Program-made: the position numbers and the translations under genes | In this document: positions 54,874 through 64,000 of the stretch, in pieces | Layout of the letters: the number at the start of each line of letters is the position of its first letter | How positions within the stretch are numbered: position 1 is the stretch's first letter | Notes under the pieces: generated by a model | What the model saw: the letters and a program-made list of their open reading frames with translations, nothing else | Told to the model about the DNA's origin: nothing | Databases searched by the model: none | NCBI GenBank assembly: GCA_037974965.1 | Contig: JBBPFI010000015.1 | Location: forward strand, 531,001-595,000 | From: Dacryopinax spathularia | Taxonomy: Eukaryota > Basidiomycota > Dacrymycetes > Dacrymycetales > Dacrymycetaceae | DNA: 64,000 nt | Direction: 5' to 3'

Positions 54874-56715
54874 TCACTTCTTCTCCCCCTTCTGTCCCAC
54901 AAACGTGAATGTCCCACTAGCAAACCACTTCTGGTTCGCCTCCTTCAATCTCTGCTGCTGCAGCGCCGGGTTGATAATCTCCAGCCCCTGCACAGGCGTA
55001 AACACCAAGCTAGTAGCCGTCCCGCTCGTCTGGCCCAAACTCCTCTTCGCGGCATTCGTGAGCGCTTGCGTACGCAGCTTGTTCGCCCGGCTCATCTTGG
55101 CCTTGCTCCTCTCCTCGCCCGTGCTGGCCCTTACACGCCCAGAGGAGGAACCGATCATACCAAGCCCAATCGTCTCGTCGAACGCGCCTGCTTCCTCTTC
55201 GGCTTGGCCGAAGGCCATCCGGTTCTGGAGCTTGCGGAGCTCCGTCATGGCGTATGCTTCTTTTGCCTTGCGTGCACGCTTCCCACCACGGCGCTTCTTC
55301 TTGCCCTCGGTAGGCACAGGTAAAGCTTTGACGACTTTTGCAGGCGGAGGCTCCGCAAGCCGCTCAAGATGCTTCTCGATCTGTTCCCGGAGTTTGTGGC
55401 CATACGACCCATCGCGGTACACGCGCTCAAGATCCATCCGCACAGCTAGAGCGCATTTGGCGCCGACTGTGCGTTGCGCTTTTCGGCGCAGGTCTGGAGG
55501 GCTGGACTGAACGATCTCGGACTGGAATATGAACCCCGTGTGCCGGTTCTGGGTGATTGTTGAGAACCCAGCAGCGATCTTCTTTTGTGCACCGAGCAAC
55601 TACAGACGGTAGTCAGCATCAATCCTGCTGCAATTAATGGAGTGACGTACATGATAGTTACATGCCGGCATCTTGACTAGGTTCGCCAGTCCACCGGCAA
55701 CACCCAATATCTTTGCCGCTGTCGTGGTGCCCACAATTGCCGATAGATTTGGGGCAATGATGTTCATCCTCGAGCTGACATAGTTGAATATCTTGACTCT
55801 GACTGCCTCCAATCGATCCGCGAGGTCGCATGCCCTTTCCACAGCCCTCCATCTCGCTTCTGGCAGGGGCTTGCCAGATGTAGTGGTGTAAGTGACTCGA
55901 ACGGACATGACCACCGCTGGCGGTAACACAGCAGCGAGGTCGATATTGGCGATATCCTCCACGTTCCCCAGTGCTCGGACAGCGCGTATGAACTGCCAGC
56001 TGTCGGGTACGAGCGTCTCGAGTTCGGGGAATCGGGGCGCATAGTTGTCCCTGATGTACTTGTGAACAATGAGGATCTCGTTGTCCACGTCGACTGCCAA
56101 GTTGTTAGCCGCGACGGTGAGCTGATACTCCGGGTTTTGGTGTACAGGGAGGGAGGACATGTCTTCTTTCGGTGCGGGCTGGGATGAGTACTGTTCAATT
56201 TTCTGAAGTAAATGGTTAGCTCCGTGCTTGGAGAGTTGGGGGATGAGAAGAAGGCATACTTGTAGGATGTCGCGTAGTCGAGGTTGCGATTCCAGGTGTG
56301 CGACACTTGTCACGTCCGCTACACCTTCAAGTTCCATCTTGTTCACCTCCTCACTATCCAGCTCAGCAGCAGGCTGGACACCTCCTTCGAGGACGAGCCC
56401 CGTCCCAAGGTCTCCATTATCGAACCCCTCCCGTTCCTCCATATCCTCGTCCGATTCTTCTTCTTCACCTTCGCCGCCCATTTCCTCATCCTCCTGATCA
56501 TCTTCATCTACTTCTCCATCGGCTTTTCGCTTGCCGGGAGGAGCGGCGAAAGAGACACCTTTGCCCTTGCCCTTCCCATTCACCTTCCCGTTCGTGTCGC
56601 CATTCGTGTGGACGCCGTTCCTCACCGGCTCAGGAGCGGGAGAATCGTCAGCGGAGATCTTCGGTCCATCGTCCAGATCCTCAAGATCGGCAAGGAGCTC
56701 ATCAGCCAGAGACAT
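54874..56715 (-). CDS. PRP31: U4/U6 snRNP factor PRP31
   Basis: Spliceosomal protein with a Nop domain that binds the U4 snRNA-15.5K complex and tethers the U4/U6.U5 tri-snRNP. Three exons (about 56715-56268, 56210-55665, 55599-54874), about 570 residues. The start '[16 protein letters not shown]' matches the family; a long acidic stretch follows. The coiled-coil/NOSIC part has '[20 protein letters not shown]', '[20 protein letters not shown]' and '[15 protein letters not shown]'. The Nop domain has '[20 protein letters not shown]', '[20 protein letters not shown]' and '[20 protein letters not shown]'. The C-terminal Prp31 part carries the basic '[20 protein letters not shown]' and '[10 protein letters not shown]'. 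The first intron (about 57 nt) keeps frame and has no stop. Confidence 0.95.
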
Positions 56716-57177
56716 AGCTGATACTGAGAAGAAAGCAGGGGACGACAGGTAAGGAGAGAGACGTGAGTAGGTATGCGTCCTTGCGTCGCGAGTCACTGCA
56801 CCGCGACGAGCGCTCGTCAGCCTAACGGGATCAAAATATCCAGTTGAGGTTGCGATCCCTGAGAGCGCTGACTGCAGAGGAAGTCACTCCCTTCACCTCA
56901 GTCCATATCACCGCCTTGTTCATACCGAGTAAGTCACATTCAGTATAGAGAGGAGCAGTGCGCGGGGAAGCGACGATTACGTGCAGAGTGGAATCGGAGA
57001 CACCCGCATACATTGCCGCCCTTTGCCCCCTCGCTCGTACGGGAGTAGAGGGACAGGCATAAGGAGAGGCAGCAGGGCGTCATAGACGACCCGCAGATAC
57101 TTCTGAGCTTTACCGGCGCGCTACGCTTCTCTCCCACTTCGTATTTCTAGCAAATACAACGGCTGACCGATAAATAG
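56716..57177. other. Divergent promoter region, PRP31 and SSU72
   Basis: About 460 bases between divergent starts. No TATA box or repeat stood out. Confidence 0.4.
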
Positions 57178-58242
57178 ATGGACCCTCGAAGAGATCCTAG
57201 ACGACGCTTGGCCTCGCAGCCTGCGCATACACCTACTCCTCCGCCTCAGCCGTTCCCGCCTAATGCGGCACCTGCACCACCTTCGTATGGTGGTCTACCA
57301 CCGCAGCCGCCAGCCGCCATGACCCAACCACCTCCTGGACCGCCAGCGCCTGGACCGCCTGTGGGAGAGTTTGGTACTCCGGAGCCGATGAACGAAGGTC
57401 CACCCCTTAAGACCAGGCCATTATTCTGCGTTGTATGCGCGAGTAATAACGTACGCCTCCTTTGCTTCCCTGCTCCTTCAGTTCAGCCGTACTGACTACG
57501 GAGCAGAATCGATCTATGGAGGCACACAATGTCCTTTCTAAAGCGAACTACCGCGTCATCTCCGCCGGCTCCGGGACCGCAGTCCGTTTACCAGGACCAT
57601 CAATAGACAAACCAAACATCTACGGGTTCGGGACGCCCTATGAAGACATCTACCAGGATCTGATGCGGAAAGACCCTCGACTGTACGTACTGTGCACCCC
57701 TCAGCCCAGCCAGCGGTCGGCGAGGGGATGGTAGGGGGGATGGTGCTGACGCATGTGATAGGTATACCGCGAATGGCGTACTGCAGATGATCGACCGAAA
57801 TCGGCATATCAAGCGAGCTCCTGAGAGGTGGCAAGAAACGCGCACGATGGCAGATGTGGTCATCACCTGCGAAGAGAAATGTTTTGATACGGTGTGCGAT
57901 GGTATGTCCCCTCCTCTAGCCATGCAATCAAGGTTCGAGGAACTGACGATAGGACAGACCTGCTAAGTCGCGGAGGCGATGCGAACCGGCCGGTGCATAT
58001 AATCAACATCGAGATCAAGGACAATGTAGAAGAAGCCCTCCTGGCAGGAAAAGCAATTCTGGACCTCGCCGCTGCAGTACGTTCCCTCCGTCCCCTCCGT
58101 CGTCTTACGGCCGGACAGGGCGCTAATGCTGTGAGAGCAGATCGAGGCCAGCAACGACCTAGACAGCGAGATGGAGGACATACTCGCCAAGTGGCAGGAG
58201 AAGCATCCGCATGGGGTTTTACATGCTGTTGGGTACTACTAG
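57178..58242 (+). CDS. SSU72: RNA polymerase II CTD phosphatase SSU72 with Pro-rich N-terminal extension
   Basis: Ser5/Ser7 phosphatase of the RNA polymerase II C-terminal domain and part of the cleavage/polyadenylation factor. Five exons, about 270 residues, against 194-206 in human and yeast. The excess is an N-terminal Pro-rich stretch of about 75 residues ('[20 protein letters not shown]'). The catalytic loop spans the first intron: 'FCVVCASNN' then '[15 protein letters not shown]', i.e. C-x5-R with the family NRSMEAH motif. '[20 protein letters not shown]', '[18 protein letters not shown]' and '[20 protein letters not shown]' with the general-acid Asp region follow, and the C-terminus ends HAVGYY. 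The catalytic core is complete. Confidence 0.94.
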
Positions 58243-58631
58243 TTAGTGACTAGTCATTTATTTATTTGGGCTATCTATGGTCACCGAGATGTGCAATGTA
58301 TTTCTAAATAATGTCACACGTAATCCAGTCACTTTGCAATGCTTTGTCGGCCAGCTAAGCAAGCAGGGTCTTCATTTCCAAGGCATTGATTTCCTTGCGT
58401 AAGGTAATGAGTGCCCATCAGGGGGTGCCGACAAAGAGCACCGCGAGGCCGACATGAGCGGAGAAGCGGACGGGGTACGAGTCGTAAGCGGTGAACATGC
58501 GATCCATTCCATTCATTTTCTTATTTCGTACAATGCGACTAGTCGACCCTAGAGCAGACAGCGGTATCATATCTCATATCTCGTGTCCCTAACCCTAACC
58601 CGAGTTGATCCTTGTAAGGCATTGGAGGAAT
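58243..58631. other. Convergent intergenic region with short telomere-like repeat
   Basis: 389 bases between SSU72 and peroxiredoxin stop codons. Contains CCCTAACCCTAACCC at 58587-58601. No gene seen. Confidence 0.5.
58587..58601. repeat. Interstitial telomere-type repeat, 2.5 units
   Basis: CCCTAACCCTAACCC, the TTAGGG telomere unit of most basidiomycetes read on the other strand. It lies about 30 bases past the peroxiredoxin stop codon, in the likely 3' UTR. Such short tracts can arise by chance or by telomerase-mediated repair. Confidence 0.7.
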
Positions 58632-59432
58632 TTAGGCCTTGGCAGAGGGGTCGGAGGTGAGGCGGAGGTAGGGCTGTACCGTATGTTAGCAAAATCTCAA
58701 TGAAAGACGAGGAGAAGGGTGGACGTACCAAGTAGGTCTTCACATCGGGGAAGAGCGTCTTCGCCTCGTCGTCCTTCACGCTCGGGTGGACGATCACGTC
58801 GTCCCCCTTATGCCAGTTCACAGGCGTGGTGATCCTGTACTTATCCCCAGCCTGGAGCGAGTCGATCACCCTCAAGATTTCGTTGAAGTCACGCCCGGTC
58901 TGGGCGGGGTAGGAGATCATAAGACGGATGATCTTCTTCGGGTCGATCACGAATACTGTCCGGACCGTGAAGGGGATGCCCTTGCTGTCCACGTTCGTGG
59001 GGTCGACGGCGTCGAGCATGTCGTACAGCGTGGCGACTTTGCGATCGGGGTCGGCGATCTGTCACGCACTCGGTCAGTACGGGCTTCGGGCGGTGCAAAG
59101 AAGTAGGGAGAAAAGGAACGCACAATAGGGAAATCAACATGCGTCGTCTGGCCCGACGTCTTGCTCCCGAAATCATCAATGTCCTTGATCCACTTATCGT
59201 GCGAGTCGAGCGCGTTCGCACTGAGCCCAATGACCTTCACGCCCCGTTTCTCGAACTCGGGCTTCTTGCGCGCAACCTCGCCAAGCTCGGTCGTGCATAC
59301 GGGGGTGAAGTCGGCCGGGTGGGAGAAGAGGACTGCCCAGGAGTCGCCGATCCAGTCGTGGAACTTGATGTGGCCTTGGGTCGTGTCGGCCTCAAAGTCA
59401 GGGGCGACGCTGCCGAGTCGGAGAGCAGGCAT
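58632..59432 (-). CDS. PRX1: 1-Cys peroxiredoxin (Prx6/Prx1 class)
   Basis: Thiol peroxidase removing H2O2 and alkyl hydroperoxides. Three exons, about 223 residues. 'LGSVAPDFEADTTQGHIKFH', then the active site 'LFSHPADFTPVCTTELGEVA' with the peroxidatic Cys, and 'VIGLSANALDSHDKWIKDI'. After the first intron (about 59060-59130): 'IADPDRKVATLYDMLDAV', 'GIPFTVRTVFVIDPKKIIRL' and 'SYPAQTGRDFNEILRVIDSL' are typical of the Prx6 class, and 'TPVNWHKGDDVIVHPSV' of its extended C-terminal domain. The last exon encodes 'PYLRLTSDPSAKA'. No mitochondrial presequence, unlike yeast Prx1, so a cytosolic form is likely. Confidence 0.94.
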
Positions 59433-60266
59433 GGTTACAGTACGTTTAGTAGTAGTGCGTGGATAGAAGGTAGCAGGTAGTAGACGGGCAAGTGGAGTAC
59501 CAACAAGAGTATTCCCCCTTCCTCGTCCCCTACCCCTTCCTTCTTATATACCCCCTCGAGGACGGGTTCCCCATTGAGAGAGAGACTCCTCAGTTCGGAG
59601 ATGGCGTTGGAATTGCGTGATCATTAGCCGCAAACTGCTTCCGCCAAACCCACCTCAAACGCTGCCTTCCCGCAACATCTCACCCAAATACAGTCACTGC
59701 ACCGGTTGGTCACCGGTCGGGCTGAGGGTGGGGGCTTGGCAACTTCGAGAACGATCCCTTGTGCGCCACGACTACAGTATTTCGAGTTGAGCTCGTTCTG
59801 CTGCAAGTTCATGCCAACAACTTCTGTCCGCGGTTTGCCGCGTATCGTTTTGCGCAAGAATTTGGTTGCGGGCCAACAGGACCCTAGAGAAGCACGCGGA
59901 AAGCGGAAGGGCGGAGTGACGTCTTGCTCACATAATCCGACATTCGTGAGAATTCCAACCCTACCTTGCGGCATTTTGAGAACGATGCGCTGGATTGCCT
60001 GATTATGACAACTAATTCGTGATGCTTCCTGACTCGGGATGTTGCGACGGAAAGTGGCTCTTTGGAAATGAAGTTCACGTGGTGGCCATCGTGGTCGATC
60101 GGTTTGCGGAGCGCTGCCGAGTATCCCGGCGGTGAGGGACTGGACGCGTTTTGTGGTGGAGGGCGCGACTCCACCTCTTGAGAGTCGCGACTGGTGGTCG
60201 GTACAAGATGCCTGCATCAACGTGCAAAATCCGACTCTTTGTCACGTCTACTAGCCTACCACCCTC
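59433..60266. other. Intergenic, about 0.83 kb, with an orphan open frame
   Basis: Divergent promoters of the peroxiredoxin and the ABM-domain gene. A minus-strand open frame of 198 codons (59624-60220) fills most of it. It has no signal peptide, low-complexity bias or known motif, and runs into the promoter of the ABM gene, so I do not call it a gene. Confidence 0.4.
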
Positions 60267-60755
60267 ATGTCGCTAACAATCCGCGATCCCGCTGACAAGC
60301 GCTTCGTAGTCCTAGCAACAGTGCGCCCTCTTCTCATTGCCGCACCCAGACACCCTGCTAATGCGGAATGATCTAGTTGCACGTCAACCCCGCAAAACTC
60401 TCCAAATTCATACCCCTCTTCCGCCCCTTCCTCCAATCAAACCGTGCCGAACCCGGCTGTATAAAATTCGACGTCCACGTCTCCATAGATGGGAGCGACT
60501 GGTTCATGTATGAGGTCTATAAGGACGAAGCGGCGTTTCAGGCGTACGTGTCTTCCCCTCCTGCTGTCTCCTCCCTGAAAAGGAGAAGGGGTGGAAGAGG
60601 AGTGCGGCTGATGGGATTGGATGGGTAGGCACTGCGATGCCCCGCATCATCTGGAGTTTCATAGGGTTGCGAGGGACGAGAAGGACCCCCTGTTCACGAA
60701 GCCGCCGACGGTGAGGTTGGACTATAGGCCGCTGGCAGGGGTGGACCTATCATGA
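60267..60755 (+). CDS. ABM-domain (antibiotic biosynthesis monooxygenase-like) protein
   Basis: Small ferredoxin-like alpha/beta protein of the ABM/YgiN family, members of which act as quinol or polyketide mono-oxygenases or are of unknown role. Three exons (60267-60320, 60377-60543, 60629-60755) give 115 residues, a normal length for this single-domain family. 'FVVLATLHVNPAKLSKFIPL' is the first strand and helix, 'AEPGCIKFDVHVS' the second strand, 'WFMYEVYKDEAAFQAHCDAP' the E-x-(Y/W)-x-D-x-x-A-x-x-x-H motif spanning the second intron, and 'HHLEFHRVA' the next helix. The last residues are 'YRPLAGVDLS'. No cofactor site is expected in this family. The substrate is unknown. Confidence 0.88.
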
Positions 60756-61169
60756 GCCGAGTAGGGAGCGGTATGCACCGTCGGCGGAGGAGGAGACGCT
60801 GCCCGAGTTGAAGGTGGGGAGGGGTAAACCGACAATGGGCATTAGTCGGCTCAGTGCAGTACTGTATGTGTGTCGGACAGTGAAACTGCTCGCCGTGTGT
60901 CATCGCTCAGCTTTCGTATCCATCGCCCGTGGACTGCATATCGACTCGGCCTGAAGGATAGAATGTAGGCAGACATCTGGAACATGATCTTCATTCAGAC
61001 TTGATTTTGTTCAGTTTGTGCATACGCTTGGAAACCCGATACAGGATGTACACTTCACTTCATTTTCCCTCTTCTCCCCCTCTCCAGCTTGCCCGCCCTC
61101 GCTCCCATTCCACACCGTGGCTCGCACACATCCGTCCCGCTCGCCCGCTCGCGCCAAGAGCTCGCTCCC
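60756..61169. other. Convergent intergenic region
   Basis: 414 bases between two convergent stop codons; C/T-rich on the plus strand from about 61055 to 61110. No gene seen. Confidence 0.45.
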
Positions 61170-63152
61170 CTAAACCGGCGGCCAATCCAGCTGCTCACCA
61201 TAATTGAAATGCACCGCCTTAACATTACAATAATTATCCAGCGCATACTGGCCCAATTCCCGGCCAATACCAGACTGCTTATACCCGCCAAAGGGGACGT
61301 TGTTGTTAAGCAGGTTGTACTGGTTTACCCAGACGGTGCCGGCTTCGAGCGCGCCGGAGACGCGCATGCATTGTTTGGCGTCGTTGGAGTGTAGGCCGGC
61401 GCCCAGGCCGTAGGTCGTGGCGTTGGCGAGGGAGATCGCTTCTTCTTCCGTTTTGAAGGAGGCGACGGAGAGGACTGGGCCGAAGATCTGGGCGGGGGCG
61501 CACGGTGTCAGCATTGGCCACAGAAAAGAGAAGGAAGGGAAGGGAACAGAGAAAGAGAGCGAGGAGGAGGATGGCGCACCTCCTCCTTGACGATCCTCAT
61601 CTCGGGATGGACATCCGCAAAAATAGTCGGCTTGACAAAGAACCCCTTGTTCCCCTCCCTCCCACCCCCCGTAACGACCCTCGCGCCCGCCTTCTTCCCC
61701 TCCTCGATAAACCCCAACACCTTCTCGAACTGCCCCTTGCTCACCAGCGGGCCATTGAACGTCTTCTCGTCCCACGGATTCCCGACCTTGACCTGCTCGA
61801 ATTTCTGGACGAGCAGCCGGAGGAACCGGTCGTAGATCGTCGATTGGACGTAGACCCGACTGCCGGCGGTACAGTCTTGACCCATGTTGTATGTGATCCC
61901 TAGGAGGCACCAGTTGGCCGCTTGGTCCAGGTCGGCAGACTCGAATACGATGTTGGGGCTCTTCCCTCCAAGCTCGAGGGTGACCTTCTTCAGGTTGCTC
62001 CGCGCAGCAGCTTCCATTATCTTGCGGCCTGTGATCGTAGAGCCGGTAAAGGCGACCTTGTCGACGTCGTGATGATGCGTGAGTGCGTGCCCGGCTACGG
62101 ACCCCAGGCCGGGAGTGCAGTTGAGCACGCCGGGAGGGAAACCAGCCTCGACGATCAGCTCGCAGAGTTTGAGCGCGGTGAGCGGCGTGAGCTCAGAGGG
62201 CTTCATGACGATCGTGCAGCCGCAAGCGAGCGCAGGGGCGACTTTCCAGGCCCACATCTGGATCGGGTAGTTCCAGGGGATGCTGTCACACCATCAATCA
62301 TCAGCACACAATTCTCTCTATACTCGCAGTTAGGGGGGCGTACATCTGACCACTAGAAGCACGGGTTAGTGAGAGCAGTGAGGGAGAAGGAGGGGGGGAC
62401 GCACCAGACTCCGATGGGCTCGTGTTTCGTGTAGGCCAGCTTTTGCAGATCGTTCGTCTCGATCGTCATCCCGTGGATCTTGTCCGCCCAGCCGGCGTAG
62501 TACCGCAAGCAGCCGACAGAGTCGCCGATATCAAAGTCCCTGTCCATCATTCGTCAGCCCAGCCCCCCAACATCACACTGCCCGCCGAGAGAGGAGAGCG
62601 TCCGTCGTCATGGGCGGGAGGAGCAGAGACAGGAACAGGACGAGAGAAGAGTAAGGGCAAAGGCGAGCGCACCTAGCAATCTTGACCGGCTTCCCATTAT
62701 CCAACGCCTCCAGCTCCGCCAGCACCTGCGCATCCCGCTCAATCAAGTCCGCAAGCTTGTACAGCAATTTCCCTCTCTCCGTCCCGGGGCAGTTCTTTCC
62801 CCAGGTCGTCTTGAATGCCTTTCTGGCCGCGTGGACCGCGGCGTCGATGTCGGCGGGTTGGGCGGCTGAGACGCTGCAGATGACCTCTTCGGTCGAGGGG
62901 TTGACGGTTCTGCTCGGGGGCTTAGCATATGCGCTGCGGAACCCGAATGCACTGCGCGAGTGAGAGGGAGGAAGAGGCAGGAGAGAGAGAACAGGGGAGG
63001 GAGGCAAGGGCAGAGGAGGCAGAGGGAAGAGCGACGCACTCAAACGTCTCCCCGCCCTTTGAAGGAACAAACTCGTTATTGATAAACAACCCCGTAGGAA
63101 CAGTGACCTTCTGCCCCGTAGGGAGCGAGACAGTCGTATGAACCTTCGACAT
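61170..63152 (-). CDS. Aldehyde dehydrogenase (NAD(P)+), cytosolic type
   Basis: Oxidises aldehydes to acids, e.g. acetaldehyde to acetate. Six or seven exons, about 500 residues. 'HTTVSLPTGQKVTVPTGLFI' and 'NNEFVPSKGGETFE' open the protein; 'VNPSTEEVICSVSAAQPADI' and 'LADLIERDAQVLAELEALDN' follow. The coenzyme fold has 'IPWNYPIQMWAWKVAPALAC' and 'AFTGSTITGRKIMEAAARS'; 'LELGGKSPNIVF' carries the general-base Glu and 'MGQDCTAGSRVYVQ' the catalytic Cys. 'NLLNNNVPFGGYKQSGIGRE' and the tail 'FNYGEQLDWPPV' close it. No presequence is seen, so it is probably cytosolic. Introns near 62960-63045, 62540-62670, 62285-62400 and 61495-61580 were placed from motif continuity. Confidence 0.94.
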
Positions 63153-64000
63153 CGTTTCCTTTCTTCCTTTCTGCGTTTCGTAAGTCTCTCAGATGATGAT
63201 CGTTGTAGAGTGTGGGACTCGTAGGTATGAGGAGAAGGGGGGAGGACAGCCCGGGCCTTGAGTGCTCTTCTTTGGTCTTGCGGCTGCGAGAGGGGCTTAT
63301 ATCGCAGAGATGGAGGGTGGAAGGGTAGGAGGTTCGCTGGCAACCCCAGACGATTACACACGCCCCAGCGAAGGACGGGGTGAGGAACGTGGTCTAAACG
63401 CGGCAGAGAACCGACCAAGCTGCGGGTTCGACGGGTCAGCTGGACTGAGGATTCCCGAAGCGTTCTGAGCGGGGAGGAAGGAGCTGATAGGATACGCGGA
63501 TTGGGTCTGTTATAGGATAACGACCACTGCTGGTTGATGTGACTGTGAAAGATGATCACTGTGTGGGTAGACACGAGGCCGATAAGCACCTCTGCGAGCG
63601 CGATGCTCGTTTGTCTGAGCGTGTCACGTACACCCGAACCAGCGGGGAAGGACGGGAAATAGCCGAGGAATGTGAATCACGTAAGCTCCACGTCCCCTCG
63701 CAGCCATAGGGGCAAGGGGGAGCGGGAGAAGGGTGAGAGGCGGCCCCGGGGTGATGGCGTGTGCTGCGTTGGAGTGGGAAGAGGAGGAGGGGAATCATAT
63801 GCCTAGCTAGTACTACACTTGGAGAGTAAGGATGTAAGGATATAGAAGCTTGGGAGGGGAGGGGAGGGTCCTTGATCAATAGGCAGAGCATGGAAGGAGA
63901 AGTAAGAGTAAGAGAAGAATAAGAGTCCGGTGCAGTGCCTCTAGTCCGCCGTCTTGAGCAACAATCAAATCAAGATGCTGCCCCATCCGCAGAAGGCCGC
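63153..64000. other. Intergenic, right edge of window
   Basis: About 850 bases upstream of the aldehyde dehydrogenase gene. C/G-rich with a GGGAGGGGAGGGGA run at about 63850-63865. No supported gene; a next gene may start beyond base 64000. Confidence 0.45.

Overview
The window is a gene-dense piece of a filamentous basidiomycete genome, most likely an Agaricomycete. The reasons are GC-rich coding sequence, many short introns (about 50-70 nt, GT..AG, with CTGAC/CTAAC-like branch sites), pyrimidine-rich leaders, a KDZ-superfamily DNA transposon, F-box and P450 genes of basidiomycete type, a FluG-like protein and two GH5 endoglucanases. No tRNA, rRNA, CRISPR or prokaryotic feature was found. 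Exon borders were read by hand from splice motifs and family conservation; coordinates span start codon to stop codon including introns.

Layout: 0.4-3.8 kb, multi-exon KDZ transposase (-), left end of the element outside the window. 4.2-5.2 kb, ribosomal protein eS1 (-). 5.5-6.4 kb, ATG10 (+). 6.6-7.1 kb, a secreted acidic/basic precursor resembling an antimicrobial-peptide precursor (-). 8.1-9.6 kb, acetoacetyl-CoA thiolase (+). 10.4-11.2 kb, secreted Ser/Thr-linker protein (+). 12.4-15.3 kb, FluG-like amidohydrolase/glutamine-synthetase fusion (+). 15.6-15.8 kb, six copies of a 19-bp motif with a CCG-N4-CGG core. 16.3-19.3 kb, EDEM/Htm1 GH47 mannosidase-like protein (+). 19.5-20.3 kb, adenine phosphoribosyltransferase (-). 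21.2-22.3 kb, Pro-rich unknown (+). 22.6-24.2 kb, F-box protein (-). 24.5-25.6 kb, GPN3 GTPase (+). 25.9-28.2 kb, glycogen branching enzyme (-).

28.9-31.1 kb holds three paralogous small secreted six-cysteine proteins (one -, two +) with the same cysteine spacing. This is the clearest accessory system in the window. Then come a Gln-rich unknown (32.0-33.4, -), a P450 (35.2-37.0, +), APC11 (37.4-37.8, -) head-to-head with COX8 (38.0-38.4, +), and a Dicer (38.5-44.1, -) with both RNase III active sites present but helicase motifs I, II and VI eroded.

44.6-45.9 kb is a conserved unknown (+); 46.2-47.1 proteasome alpha-2 (+); 47.3-48.9 and 49.6-50.9 two tandem GH5 endoglucanases (-); 51.7-52.7 TAF8 (-); 53.7-54.4 the Fe-S scaffold ISU1 (+); 54.9-56.7 PRP31 (-); 57.2-58.2 SSU72 (+); 58.6-59.4 1-Cys peroxiredoxin (-); 60.3-60.8 an ABM-domain monooxygenase-like protein (+); 61.2-63.2 aldehyde dehydrogenase (-). 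Most of the window is housekeeping; the secreted products (6.6, 10.4, 28.9-31.1, 47-51 kb) and the transposon are the accessory layer.
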